From assembly GCA_010015675.1 (NCBI GenBank), contig ML976993.1, positions 1-52,315 on the forward strand: a stretch of 52,315 nucleotides of DNA. Reading direction: 5' to 3'. Below the pieces are notes generated by a model. The model did no database searches, was not told where the DNA came from, and was given only the letters and a program-made list of their open reading frames with translations. The position numbers were made by a program, and so were the translations under genes. Positions 20,057 through 31,628 of the stretch are shown in pieces. Source of the DNA: Byssothecium circinans. Its lineage: Eukaryota; Ascomycota; Dothideomycetes; Pleosporales; Massarinaceae. Each line of letters opens with the position of its first letter. Within the stretch, counting starts at the first letter, position 1.

Positions 20057-22936
20057 ATGGGTGAATCATCACACCGACGACCAGGGGCCGACAGTCCCTC
20101 CACCCCCATCTACTCCTCCATACCCACGAACAATGTTGTCGCATCCCCCTCATCCGCCACAGTGTGCGCTGAACCCCATCGAAAGGGCTCGTCCTCACAC
20201 AAACACAAACGCGCAAGCAAATCAACATGGCAGCCCGGAGGTATTGTCCCCGAACTCGCATACCTCAATGAAGCCACACCTCCATCCTCACAGTCTAGTG
20301 GCTCGACGTTGGATATCAGGGTCCCTATGGTGATCAGGATGAAGGAGACGACACCAAGGGTTGATATTAGGAATGAGGAAGTGTTTGTTCCGCCGCCAGA
20401 ACTAGATCGCTTGGCGAGGGTTGGAACGAATGAGAGTCCCGAGAGGGCAAAGGGGTCCGGGTTTGTGAGAGAGACGATGAGGAAAAGGACGCCATTTGAG
20501 AATGGAAAGGTGGGTGAGAAGGTGTTGAAGAGTTGTTTGGAGAAGAGAAAGTCGGCCGAGGAGCCTGAAGCCACGCTGGAAAGCGATAAAGAGAATGAGG
20601 AAGATGTGTTCTTCGACGCCCAAGAAGGACGAGAGGATGATTGCGAGTTCAAGATGCCCGCTGTGTGGCCGTCTACTTCCTCGTCTCCACTGAACGTCCC
20701 ACGGTTCCGCGTCAAGGTCCGCAGCTCGCCATTTCCGTCGGCGTCGATGATGGACGATTATCTGCGCGGCATTTCGGTCTCGCATTTGATGAAAGATGGT
20801 ACCAAGGCGTTGGCGACGCAACAGCTAGTAGTCATGAAGGTCCGAACACCCACGCCGAAGCCGAGATTGGAGAGTGTACAGGAGGAGATGTGGCCTGAGC
20901 ATGATGAGTTGGCAGAGGATCGACCACTACCGCCCTCATCCCCTATCGGCAACAGCTGGAGAAAGGCACAGGATCAGAGTCGTGTGTCTGTCGACACGTT
21001 CTATGCTGAGTCCTTCTACCGCCCCACTGGCGCACCAGCACCAAAGACACAGGCGCGACACCAGCCCTACGTCGAGTCGGCGGATGAGAGTCCTTCGATC
21101 CTTAATGCAGCTCCTGCTCCAGTAAGCCAGGTTACGGAGTACCCCATATTGCGCGAAGAAGATGTAAACGAGGAGATGGTCGCGCACTGGAAGAGTAATC
21201 CGTACGCTTCCGTCCTTGCTCCGCCTGCCTCTTCCTATCCGAATGACCACCAATACGGCGAAGACCACGACCTATCATATCCAACATCCCCCTCTCCAGC
21301 CTATGATCTCGGTGTCTTCCCCCGTCCAATGAGCTACATACCTAACCCCGCGCCTCTATCACGCCCACAACGTCCCCTACAAACACGTTTCTCCAACCTC
21401 CGTAACTACGACTCCTCTTCATCCATCTCGTCCTCAACGATGATGACTGTTCCGCCGAGCCCGAATATGGGGGTTTATCTGGCTAATGAGCAGAAGTTGA
21501 GGACGGGTAAGGGGCGGGAGTATTTGCTTGGGGGCTTTGCTAATGAAAAGAGGGAGAGGCAGAGTAAACATGGCTTGGAGATGGAGACAACGCTGGGAAA
21601 GAACCCTCGTGTGGGTGGGTGGGAAGAAGATGAAGATGAGAGAATCGCGAAAGAGAAGATCCATCAATACACCGAGCGAGGACGAGAGCTACTCGGACGC
21701 TGGGAAATTTGTGTTGGTGTCGATGGCAACTTCGATCCTACCTTCCCCACAACATATCAGCTCAACGACGAAGTTGAAAGCGATGAAGATTGGCACAAAC
21801 TTGCGGGAGAGATCGGACATGAGATCGAGGAGTATCGGGAGCGAAAGAGAAGGGAAAAGAACCAAACCCTGGATAACATCAAGAAGATAGTACCCGGTAG
21901 GGTTACCTTGGAAGAGGATAGATTGCCGACTCCTCTTTCCATTTTCTACCCGGGCATTATTAGGGGTGTGACACCTTCGCCATCACCGCTTCTATATCGA
22001 ATGAGTTCGCTGCCGAATTCAGTCTCGAGCTGGATCACCGTCTCTTCCCCCAGCCCATCAGTATCACACACCTTCCCCGGCATTCGTGACGCTGGAAATG
22101 ATAACACAATCGACGACAGCGCAAGCCTTCAATTTGAACGCTTCGACGGCGATCACCACACACCTTCCCACCTTGAAAACGAGAGCCATCAGACCGATCT
22201 ACCCAAGACGCCTAACAAGAAAACTGTGGTCTGGTGGAAACAATTCCTCTGTCGATCTTCGGAGGAAGAAGACCAGGCTCTTGACAAACGCTTCGGCGAA
22301 GTCAACGACATCAATGATGCAGTAACGACGAACCTCCACAACCCGCTACCGCCAACCCTCGTCACAGTCACAGCCAAACAACCCTCTGAAGAAAACAAGG
22401 TTACCCCAGAAATGCTCGAGACCAAAACAAGCGAAGAATACTCCCTCCTATCCCGCACCCTCCTCGCAACCTACACGCAAATCCACCACTTCCACACCAC
22501 CCTTAACATCCCCTCACCCCTCCCCAAACTCAAGCAAAACCTGAAATCCACCCGCCGCCACCTCAAAACCACCCACCGCTACCTCCGCAAAAAAGCCTCC
22601 CCCCTCAAAACCCGCATGAAAATCCGCACAAAAGTCCTCTTCAAGCGCCTACGTCCCCGTCTCCAGTTCCCGCGCCGCGCGGAATCGCAGCACAGTAGCG
22701 TGGAACAGATCAGCATCGAGGTAGGCGAGCAGCTTGTGAGGTGTGCGGGACGGGAAAGGGGCATGGTGAGTGTGAGCGAGAGGGCGATGAGATTGGTTCA
22801 GCGGTGGAGGGGCTGGAAGAGGAGGGTCAGGGGGCGTGTGGGACGGTTGTTGGGACGGAGGAGGAAGGGGGAGGGGAAGGAGAAGGAGAAGGAGAGGGGA
22901 AGCGATGGTGGGGTAGGGGAGGGTGTTTGGAGGTAG
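20057..22936 (+). CDS. Large hypothetical protein, mostly disordered
   Basis: Single open frame of 959 aa from ATG at 20057, with no recognisable domain. The first 450 residues are rich in Ser, Pro and Glu and look disordered, with short patterned islands such as LEKRKSAEEPEATLESDKEN. A more structured, charged island with aromatic residues sits at about 535-640, around RGRELLGRWEICVGVDGNFD, and may be the conserved core. The last 160 residues become strongly basic, with many Arg/Lys-rich helices (RRHLKTTHRYLRKK and similar) and a final Glu/Lys run. That tail would suit nucleic-acid or membrane binding, but this is a guess. The uninterrupted length argues for a real gene. It lies downstream of RAD18 on the same strand; the two are not obviously linked. 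Confidence 0.75.
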   Translation: MGESSHRRPGADSPSTPIYSSIPTNNVVASPSSATVCAEPHRKGSSSHKHKRASKSTWQPGGIVPELAYLNEATPPSSQSSGSTLDIRVPMVIRMKETTPRVDIRNEEVFVPPPELDRLARVGTNESPERAKGSGFVRETMRKRTPFENGKVGEKVLKSCLEKRKSAEEPEATLESDKENEEDVFFDAQEGREDDCEFKMPAVWPSTSSSPLNVPRFRVKVRSSPFPSASMMDDYLRGISVSHLMKDGTKALATQQLVVMKVRTPTPKPRLESVQEEMWPEHDELAEDRPLPPSSPIGNSWRKAQDQSRVSVDTFYAESFYRPTGAPAPKTQARHQPYVESADESPSILNAAPAPVSQVTEYPILREEDVNEEMVAHWKSNPYASVLAPPASSYPNDHQYGEDHDLSYPTSPSPAYDLGVFPRPMSYIPNPAPLSRPQRPLQTRFSNLRNYDSSSSISSSTMMTVPPSPNMGVYLANEQKLRTGKGREYLLGGFANEKRERQSKHGLEMETTLGKNPRVGGWEEDEDERIAKEKIHQYTERGRELLGRWEICVGVDGNFDPTFPTTYQLNDEVESDEDWHKLAGEIGHEIEEYRERKRREKNQTLDNIKKIVPGRVTLEEDRLPTPLSIFYPGIIRGVTPSPSPLLYRMSSLPNSVSSWITVSSPSPSVSHTFPGIRDAGNDNTIDDSASLQFERFDGDHHTPSHLENESHQTDLPKTPNKKTVVWWKQFLCRSSEEEDQALDKRFGEVNDINDAVTTNLHNPLPPTLVTVTAKQPSEENKVTPEMLETKTSEEYSLLSRTLLATYTQIHHFHTTLNIPSPLPKLKQNLKSTRRHLKTTHRYLRKKASPLKTRMKIRTKVLFKRLRPRLQFPRRAESQHSSVEQISIEVGEQLVRCAGRERGMVSVSERAMRLVQRWRGWKRRVRGRVGRLLGRRRKGEGKEKEKERGSDGGVGEGVWR

Positions 22937-24879
22937 TTTGAAGGATTTGGCGTTATGGGTGTCTATTGTTTGGGGAATCGGCGTTGAGGGTTTGTAGGCT
23001 GCGGGTGCAGGCGGCGGGGAGGAGGGAGTAGTGGGATCTTTGTTCGGGTTTAGTTGGAAGTTTGGATTTGGCTATTGGGGAGTTGATGCTTCGGTTACTG
23101 CTATAGCGCTGTGATTTAACGTAGGAGTAGGTAATGGCTTAATGCTTCTTACTATGATAGAATGATTGCGTAGGCCCTGGGATTGGGATTTGATTTCCTT
23201 CGTGTATTCATTTGTCGATATGTTTCAGTACGTAGGTAGTCTCTAATTCAGCATTATTATCTCCCCTCGTTCTCTGTTTCAACAATCCTGGAGCAAAGGA
23301 AAGGTAGAACAAGAGTCCGCAACTGGTGGCTTGTGCTTTTGCACGATTTTTTGTGTTGGGAACTTGTGTAATCTTAACCCTATCTTCATACTTTTAGCCT
23401 TTTAACTTCTGGCCCTAGGGAATGGGTCCCACGCTCAGCATAACCGTACGATACGCGGTTATCCCATCATTTGAACTTTCTGAGGAATTGTTTGCCTCGC
23501 AGTACATGTACATGCACAGTACATCATGATCATCATCCTCGCCTCCTAGCTCTCAAGATCTGTTCATGCCACCGTTGTCGTGGCTGCGTCGTTGATATCA
23601 AGAACTCCAAAGCGATCGTCCAGTTCAATAAGGTATCAAGCCCTAAATATTGCAGCCCACAATGCGGCAATAACACTCTAGAGGATCCGAACTGGACGTA
23701 TGAGTGACGACGATAAAGTATGGCTGTGGTGTCTGGGTCATTCGTTGGATAACTTGATCGAGAGAGTTGCAAGTGGGGACGCATCCGATTTCGAGAGCGA
23801 GTGAAGGCGAACGAATTGTCACGTTTCTATAGTGCCGTGTATATGTACCGCGGTTCGTTGGAGACGCAGAGAAGCAACATCAAGAACCAGCCAGGCTGCT
23901 TTTCGCCCAGAAAGCATGCCATTACACAAACGAAGAGAAGAACATTTGAGAATCTAGTATCTATACAATATCTAACATCCCAACAGAACAATACATGCTC
24001 GGATTCCAGTCGAAGTGTTCTTGCGCTCCCTAATTCCGCTCTCCCTCAATATTGCCCTACCATCTCTATATATATCTATTACTACCAAAATTTTCTAATT
24101 CAAACAAGCCAAAGAATGCTAGCACGGCCGACTGTGGAGAGGACACCACAAATTCTCCCAGCCCGGATATACTAGCAAACAGTGTAGCGTTCGAGTCCCA
24201 CTTCAGTCTAGTTAATTTCTACGTTGATCTATAATATGAAATTTAATAAGTAGTGGCGAGTTGAAAGTCCCCCGCTTTGTTGGGCAAGTTCAGATAACAA
24301 CTTCATTCAATTGAGGGGGTTTCTGGTCGATGGTGTCGTCGATTCTTTTTTAGTCCATTTTTTTAGAGAGGGGGTATTTTCTAAAGGACTAAAGTCAGTG
24401 ACACTAAGCTAATTCTCAGTGATAAAAGTATGTGCACGGATTACTTTGAGTGGAGATAGATAATTGTTCGAGCAATTTGTCTTGCATGAAATACTACGAA
24501 AGGTCTTTCTAAATAGTCGCTCAGTGGAAGCTTCAACTATAAATAACTTTGGATCAGACTTACTCAATAGCGAATATCCAGCCTGTGTTGTTTATCGCGT
24601 ACGCTATGCGCGTATTGTTGACAACGTTCTACCTTTTCACATGATACTGGTTGAAATGTGGTGTTATCGGTAGTGCGCCAATTACATCGCTTAATTACCC
24701 CTGACTTGCCACACGGCTCAACATTTCGGTCCGATACCTCATTAGTGTACCGTAGTACATATCTACCCCACTAAGCTCTCAATCAACTTTCTCTTCCCCG
24801 CGCGTGTCCCTGCTTTGATAGTATATCAAAGTTCTTAACAGAAAATTGCTCATCAATCACATCTGAGTTGTGATCTACC
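22937..24879. other. Gene-poor region, 1.9 kb
   Basis: No protein gene recognised. An isolated tRNA-type B-box, GTTCGAGTCCC, is present at 24189-24199 without a foldable tRNA around it. Positions 24230-24330 share loose similarity with the 3' flank of the real tRNA at 24978-25020, so a decayed tRNA copy is possible. Confidence 0.45.
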
Positions 24880-24977
24880 GGTGAGATGGCCGAGTTGGTT
24901 ATGGCGCCAGGTTAAGGTTTTCTTAACATTAATTCCTGGTCACGAAAGTGGCGTGGGTTCGAGTCCCACTCTCATCA
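24880..24977 (+). tRNA. tRNA-Leu(AAG) with a 16-nt intron
   Basis: The acceptor stem GGTGAGA pairs with TCTCATC (one G-T), followed by discriminator A. The D-arm contains GCC-GAGTTGGTTATG-GC. The anticodon stem CCAGG (24907-24911) pairs with CCTGG (24935-24939); the anticodon is AAG at 24914-24916, reading CTT Leu. An intron at 24918-24933 follows position 37 as usual. It contains CTTAAC, which can pair with GTTAAG across the anticodon, the standard pre-tRNA fold. A long variable arm (TCACGAAAGTGG) fits class II tRNA-Leu. The T-arm is GTGGG-TTCGAGT-CCCAC. The mature tRNA would be 82 nt before CCA. Confidence 0.92.
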
Positions 24978-26277
24978 ATATCGTCCATTCATTGAATGGG
25001 TTTCGGGAGTTTCTTTTTTTGTGGATGTTTCGCTTATTTTGGATACTTGTCAGTGACGAATCATTTATTGCTTATGAATTCTTCGCTTTGCTTTTTGTTC
25101 GCGTTGGTATGGAAGAGCAAGCTATGAAGGCTCCTGTGAGCGATTTAGTATGTCGCGTTGATGGTTGTGCATGCCTCTACATTTCATCTTTGCTAATGCC
25201 AGTGACATTCTCACTTACAATATGTTCTGCGAAGCGACCTTATGTTTAATAGCTTCATTTACCATAGCAGGTGATATTGTAAAACCACTGCAGTCCTCCA
25301 ACACAGCACCTTACCTTACCGCTTTTTTAACTAATGTGGAGGAAAATAGAGCTCAGGGAGAGGATTCAGGAGAGCGAAGCTCTAGTGTATTGAGGTGAGA
25401 TCAGATGAGACTATATACATAGAGCCGGGAGAACAATCGTCCGATCACCTGATGAGCCTTCATATATCCACCGTATATCCTACGCGACAACTAAATACCA
25501 TCATAGTTCCGCGACTAGGCCTTAATGCATTTTTCATGACGACTGGGTTCTAAATTTTCTGGAATGGATAACATACCCAAGGGAATGGCAGGTGCGTAAA
25601 TCTAAGGATCAAAGAGTGATCGCAAACTAGCTTTCCAAAGGACTGCAACGAGAGAGTCGTTCAAGGGTTTAAATTCCGACCCCTTCCTGCGTGTATGATG
25701 ATACGACAACTCTTGGATGCTATCGCATACAACCTGGCGGTCTATCGTAGAATTAGAAGCGGGGTTATAGGAGATACTCGAGCATCATTTCCATCGTCGA
25801 AGGAGTTCCAAGTCTCGGGCGCACGATCCGATCAAGAGGACGAGCGTTATCTACAGAAATGAAGGCGAGCGCCGCGAGAAGGAGATTTTGAGGAGCAAGC
25901 TATTGAACGATTTTACATGCCTAATTTAAAGGTATATACGGCCTGTTGAGCTGTATAATATGCTTATTTCTAACGTCCTATGATTTTGACGAGTTCAGCA
26001 TGTCCAATATACATAGACGCCGAACTTGATATCAAAGCCATACCCTGATCATTCATTAACAAATTGCATTATCTCAAGCGCATAGCGCGAGCATGTCCAA
26101 CAGAGAAAAAAACGCCCCAGGCTCCAGCGCGTCGCGCGAGCTCTTTTCTATTTACCCAAACGCCAAAAATCATTCCCATGCATCTGTCTAAGAATCCCCT
26201 TGTTTCCATGCTCGTTCATTCCCAATCCATCCGTTTTTCCCATGTGTATATACCCTCGAATCCAAAACCGCCCATAT
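24978..26277. other. Gene-poor region, 1.3 kb
   Basis: No recognisable gene. The short frames here are neither conserved-looking nor splicable into anything I know. Confidence 0.5.
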
Positions 26278-29200
26278 TTACAAAACACCTTTCTCCACAT
26301 CCGCATCCACCTTCACAGTGGTAACAGGCGACTTGCCCCTCCCAATCGAGCTCCCGGAATCACTTCCCTCTCGCTCCTTGCGCCCCTTCTTTGACCTCAT
26401 TTTGTCAGTCACACGATCCGTCGCCCTGGCCAGCGGTCTGTAAACGAGCACGAAGGGCGTCCCGACGAATTTGGCAACGGCACCGAACCACGCATCTGGG
26501 AATAACCTCACGCATACAGCCCAAGGCACACAGAACAGCGCGACAATGACTGAGATGGCCCACTGCTCCCCGTTCAACGCCACGATACTAAAGGCCGTGG
26601 ATCCGAAGAACACAATGGCGACTTGACAACCCACCATGATGACGTTCATGGCGATGAAGTAGTAGTTCTTGTGGATGCCGACGAAGATGTTGAATTTGTT
26701 GTCCAGACGCCGGTTGTTGTATTGGTTGAAGATTTGCAGCCAGACGAACATGTTGAAGATAATAGAGCGCATTTCCCGCTCTGGGTAGGGTAGGAACTGT
26801 GGGCCGCCGAAATGCAGGACGAAGGTTGCCATGACTTGGAAGATGGCTTGGCCGATGATCATCTTCCACATGGTGAGGGAGATGATGGAGGCCGTGCGTG
26901 GTGTGGGTTTGCGGTCGAGGATTTCTTCCGTTGGCGCGTCGGTAGACAGGGATAGTGCGGCGAGGGAGTCCCTGGAGTAGTGTTAGTTTATTGTAGGTTT
27001 AGTGAGAAGGGGGAGGCTCACATGAATAGGTTGATCCAGAGAAGCTGCACAGCGGTAAGAACACTGCGCATCTCCGAGTCTTGGATCGCAGTGATGAAAG
27101 CGACGAGCATGGCCGTGATGTTAACCGTAATCTGAAACTGCAGAAACTTCTGCACGGCGTCGTTCACTGCCCGGCCCCACATCAACGCTGTCAGAATCGA
27201 TGCGAAATTATCATCCATCAAGATAATCGCCGATGCCTCCTTGGCGACCTCAGTACCAGCAATGCCCATGGAAAAGCCAATGTCTGCTGCCTTCAGCGCT
27301 GGTCCATCATTTGTACCATCGCCAGTGACTGCGACGATACCACCGAGCTTGCGGAGACGAGTGACCAAGATACGCTTGTCTTCAGGTGAACTTCGTGCCA
27401 GTACTTCGAGGCGTGGGAGCATGGCGTCCATGTCCTCCTCCGAAAGCTTGCGGAACTCAGGACCTTCCATTACGATACCGTCGGTATAGATGCCGCAGTC
27501 GGTCGCAATAGCTCGTGCGGTGATGACGTTGTCACCAGTGACCATTCGGACTTTGACACCGGCGTTTTTGCACTTGGCCACTGCCTCAGGAACATTGGGA
27601 CGGAGAGGATCTTGAATACCAACAACGCCGATGAATGTCATGTCGAAAAGAGCAGCACCGAGATCGGCAGCAACAGACGGATCATCAGGGCTCTCGGCTC
27701 CTCGTGGTGGCCATTGAGGAAAGTCCTTATAGATGATGGCGATGGTGCGGAGTGACTGCTTGGCGTACGAGTCGATGATGTTAGAGATGCGCTTCGTCTG
27801 GGTACCATCCATGGAGACAATACCAGTCGGAAGCGCAAGAGATGAAGAGTAGCTGAGGAGAATCTCCGATGCGCCCTTGACGAGCAGACGATAGGATCCA
27901 TTCGGCAGCTTCTGCACAGCACCCATGCACTTACGCGAGCTGTCAAACGGAAGCATCTGAGCGACATTTGCACTAGTACGCTCCTGTGAAACGCTCGTCA
28001 TACCCAGCGTATTCTTCGCGAAACCAAGAAGCGCTGTTTCGGTCTTGGAACCAACGAACCCAAACTCTCCACCTTCGCCTTCAAAAGCCGTAGAGTTGAT
28101 GGCAATCGACTCGATCAATAGACGTTTCTGCTCAGTGGTCAAGCGCTGTGCAAACTGGGATGAGCGATCATCCGAAGCCCCGGGGTTCTTGTCGTCGAAG
28201 GAATCCTCGCCAAAGGTGCCAGTTACAACCGTCATTTTATTCTGCGTCAAGGTTCCAGTCTTGTCCGAGCACACTGTCGTAGCGTTGCCCATCGTCTCAC
28301 ACGACTTAAGAATGCGGACCAAGTTGTTCATCTTCACCATCTGCGTCGTCGCAAATGCAAGAGAAAGAGTGATCGCCAGTGGTAGACCTTCTGGGACGGC
28401 AACGACAATAATAGTGACTGAGACGATAAGGATATCCATGAACTTGGAAGCTTTTTCAGCAGGCGAGAGTAGACTGCCGGGAAATGTAGCGACGAGGCGG
28501 AAAAGCAGGATGAGAAGGAGAAGGAACGAGGCGGCGGATGCAAACTTGGCGATAGCTTTGGCGAGCTTATCAAGCTTGGTTTGGAGAGGCGTGGGCTCGA
28601 TATCTTGACGCATTGCCATGAGAATTTTGCCGTATGATGAGTTTACTCCAATGGAAGTGACCAGATCTATCACAGTTAACGATGGAACAGCAACACTCGA
28701 CAAATAATTCACTCACAAGTTCCGACACCTTCAAGCACCTTGCTTCCGGAGATAATAAAGGGATCCAGGTCCTTGCTATCATCATGGCCACGCTCTAACA
28801 ACCTCAAAACTTGCTCTGCATTCGTCTTCTTCATCTGATCCGACTCGCCTGTAGCACTCGACTCATCGCACTTGACGTTGTGCCCGGAGATGAAGATGCC
28901 GTCCGCTGGAATGAGATCACCAGGCTCCATGTGCAAGACATCGCCCACCAGCACATCGTAGACCGATATCGTGAAACTCTTACCTGAGCGGATGACCTTC
29001 ACTTCTCTCGCTTCCTTCTTAGCGTTAAGTTTGACGAACGCGCGTTCCTTTTGGAAGTCGTTGACAGCGCCAACTAAAACGACGACGACAATTGAGACGC
29101 AGATGGCGCAGCCTTCGATCCAGTCGACCGGGAGAGGTGCACCAGGACCATGATCAACACCAAAGGTTTCGTACAAGCCGAGGGCGAGGGAAATGACGGC

Positions 29201-30080
29201 AGCGACGGTAAGGAGAATAAGAACACTCTCCTTGTAGTAAGCTTCCCACATAAGCATGAAGAAGGACTTGGATTTCTTTGCAGGCGTCGTGTTGGTGCTG
29301 AAAACGCGCTTACGGTCGTAGAATGCTTCGTTTTTGTGCGATCCCGAAGCTGAAGGACCGGCATCTGAGACGTTCACGTGCCTAGTCTCAACCGGACGAG
29401 GTAGTGCCGATGCTTCAGTGCCACGTAGTTTTCTGTACTGTTTTGTGGCTTGCTCAAACGACACTGACCCAGGAAGCTCAGTCCCTTCTAAACTCAACCC
29501 TGCGTCGACATCTGTTCGGAGACCAGTCTCCAACCCTGGAAGTCCACCGAGCGCAATAAATGCAGCGAGAGACTTCGGGTTGAGCATCTTGTTTAATTGA
29601 CCGGGCGAGAATGCGAATTTGTTGTCGAGAACTGCAAAGTCCTTCTCCGAGCCTGGATCAGCCTTGAGGGCATCGTCGTGGAGATGGCCTTCTAAGGTGA
29701 ATGCACTGGAGACACCGCTGTGCACAGAGGCACCTGCTGAGGTTCCAGGTGGTGCAAGTGTTGCCTCACTGGTGGCGCGACTCCTTGCTGGGACCGAAAA
29801 AGGATTTCGTGCAGATGATGCACTGAAGGCTCCTGAGGGTTCTTGTGAGAAGATATGTAGGGTTTTCTGGAAATAGACACTCACCTGTTGAAGGATTCCG
29901 TCCATGCGGAACAAAAGTGCGATCCGGCACAAGAGTTGCTGGTGAGATGTCGTCGCTCGCAGACACAGCTGTCAGGGTCTCATTTGTATTTGATCGCATA
30001 GGCGTCCTGGGAATGTCGACAGTGATTTCAGGCAGGGGAGGCAAATCAGCGCGACCTTGCGCGCTTGATGAAGAAGCCAT
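26278..30080 (-). CDS. PMC1: P-type Ca2+-transporting ATPase, PMC1/PMCA type
   Basis: Pumps cytosolic Ca2+ into the vacuole using ATP (family IIB). Four exons (29885-30080, 28717-29841, 27022-28666, 26278-26971) give 1219 aa; all introns have GTGAG donors. The exon 2 acceptor has an in-frame alternative at 29832. The N-terminal 230 residues are a Ser/Thr-rich regulatory tail. Then come the entry DRKRVFSTNTTPAKKSKS and TM1-2, the actuator motif CDESSATGESD, TM4 with AVPEGLPLAIT (Ca2+ site), the phosphorylation site DKTGTLTQN (Asp575), nucleotide-binding KGASE, and the hinge TGDGTNDGPALKAAD, with the NDG variant that fungal Pmc1 proteins often show. TM7-10 lie in exon 4. The gene is intact. Confidence 0.95.
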
Positions 30081-31628
30081 GTTCAGCAGGCAAGTAGGAA
30101 ATAAGACGAGGAATTAAGTGAGCAATGTCGTGAAAGAGATGCGATAATTGATGTGCTATTGGTGTAGAATGCGGGTCGCATGAGCTCGATAAACAAATGC
30201 AATTGAAAGGCATCTTGAATATGATATAGAAATCTATGTACACAGAGATGTTTTGACGAATTGTAGGCCTGGAGATCATGAGAGAGCGATGTGAGGCATT
30301 ACGCGGACTTGGCCCCCGCGCCCGCTACTTGGCCGACAAGATTAATCGATCGCCGAGTTGCCGAAAGGGGTGAAGCTGCGAGTAGGAAGCAACAATGAAC
30401 GAGCACATGAAGTATTCTTGAGGCTGTGTAATATGAGACGACTGTTATGAGACGCACGCTGGGTGATAGTGCAGAGTGGGTCGCGGTGGCGAGAAGGGCG
30501 AATCAGCGCGATGTGAAACGAGGACAGAAACACTCGAAGAGAGGAAGAAGTGGAAGAAGCCTTGCGAAAAAGGCTTGGGAGACGTAGCCTTAAGGAGAGT
30601 TTTACCGTTCATGGACTATGTACCTGTCGCTCATGCGGTGACAGTGCTCGACTTCCATGTCTCGCCCACAGATCTCTTTTCACCATGTTTCAGCTCGACA
30701 GAACCACGGTTGATGCGACGTCGAGACATCTCAGCGGCTCTGCACACTGCACACTCTCGACGTTATGGTGGCGATGTCAAGCTCAACACACATCAAATGC
30801 GAGAGACAGCGGCCCGGAGCCACGTGGTATACGCCTCCCCCATGTGTGCGCCACAGGGCACAACTGCGAATGCGGTGGCTGCATTTCGCGATGCCGTGTC
30901 TTTTGGACCCTAATCAGATTGCCTTCCACGCACACAATCGATGTCCTGGTACGATGTTAGGCTCTCTCACCGTCGAAAACCAGCACCACGAATGCGCCTA
31001 ACTGCCGCAAAAGTGACCCGGCAAAAGCACCCAAGTGTGCTGACACGCGAGCTGGACAGCCGGTGAACGAGTCGCGGCGACGCGCCCTCGGTCTGGAATT
31101 GCGATAATAATGCACCCAAGGGCTGATCTCCGCCATGTGCCGCTGGCTGCCCGTCTTTAGTGGTGAAGTCCAGGTAAACGCATATGCAGGTGCGGAGTGC
31201 GCCCGCGAATTCCGCGGGCCATGAGCTCAGTCACGGGACCAGCTTTTCTTTTCTTCTAGAAGTTTGGTCGTCTCGGGGCAGGTGTAGACGGATTGCATGA
31301 CTGCCGGCTGAAACGACAAAGCCATGGGGGAGGCTGCGTACTCGAGACGGCGTCGTAACTGTCGCATGTGCGTCGTGAAACTATTTTGTGGTGGCAATTG
31401 CTTCGTGCCTGAGGCGGCATGCAGCGAAAGGTAGGATTTGCCGGCTTATGTCATCCTCCTTGGCCGTGCACACCTCTTCCTTGACAAGTCTACTCGATCC
31501 CGAACAAACACAAATCTCAGCTTCCGCCTTGCTTGTGAGCACATCTTCGACCGTCCCCCCAACGCCAAGCACTTTTCTCGGCTTTCTTCAATTCCGGTGC
31601 GGAGCCCCCGACATCTCTCACCACCATC
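30081..31628. promoter_or_regulatory. Divergent promoter region of PMC1-like gene and Zn2Cys6 gene
   Basis: A 1.5-kb region without a credible gene. Two words match calcineurin/Crz1-type elements known from yeast: GAGGCTG at 30420-30426 and GTGGCGCA (on the minus strand, 30847-30854). The yeast PMC1 gene is a Crz1 target. Such short words also occur by chance, so the regulatory reading is tentative. Confidence 0.35.

Noticed and set aside
24120..24215. Possible complete tRNA-Ser or tRNA-Leu relic
   Set aside because: Only the B-box and a vague D-arm resemblance are present; no acceptor or anticodon stem can be folded.
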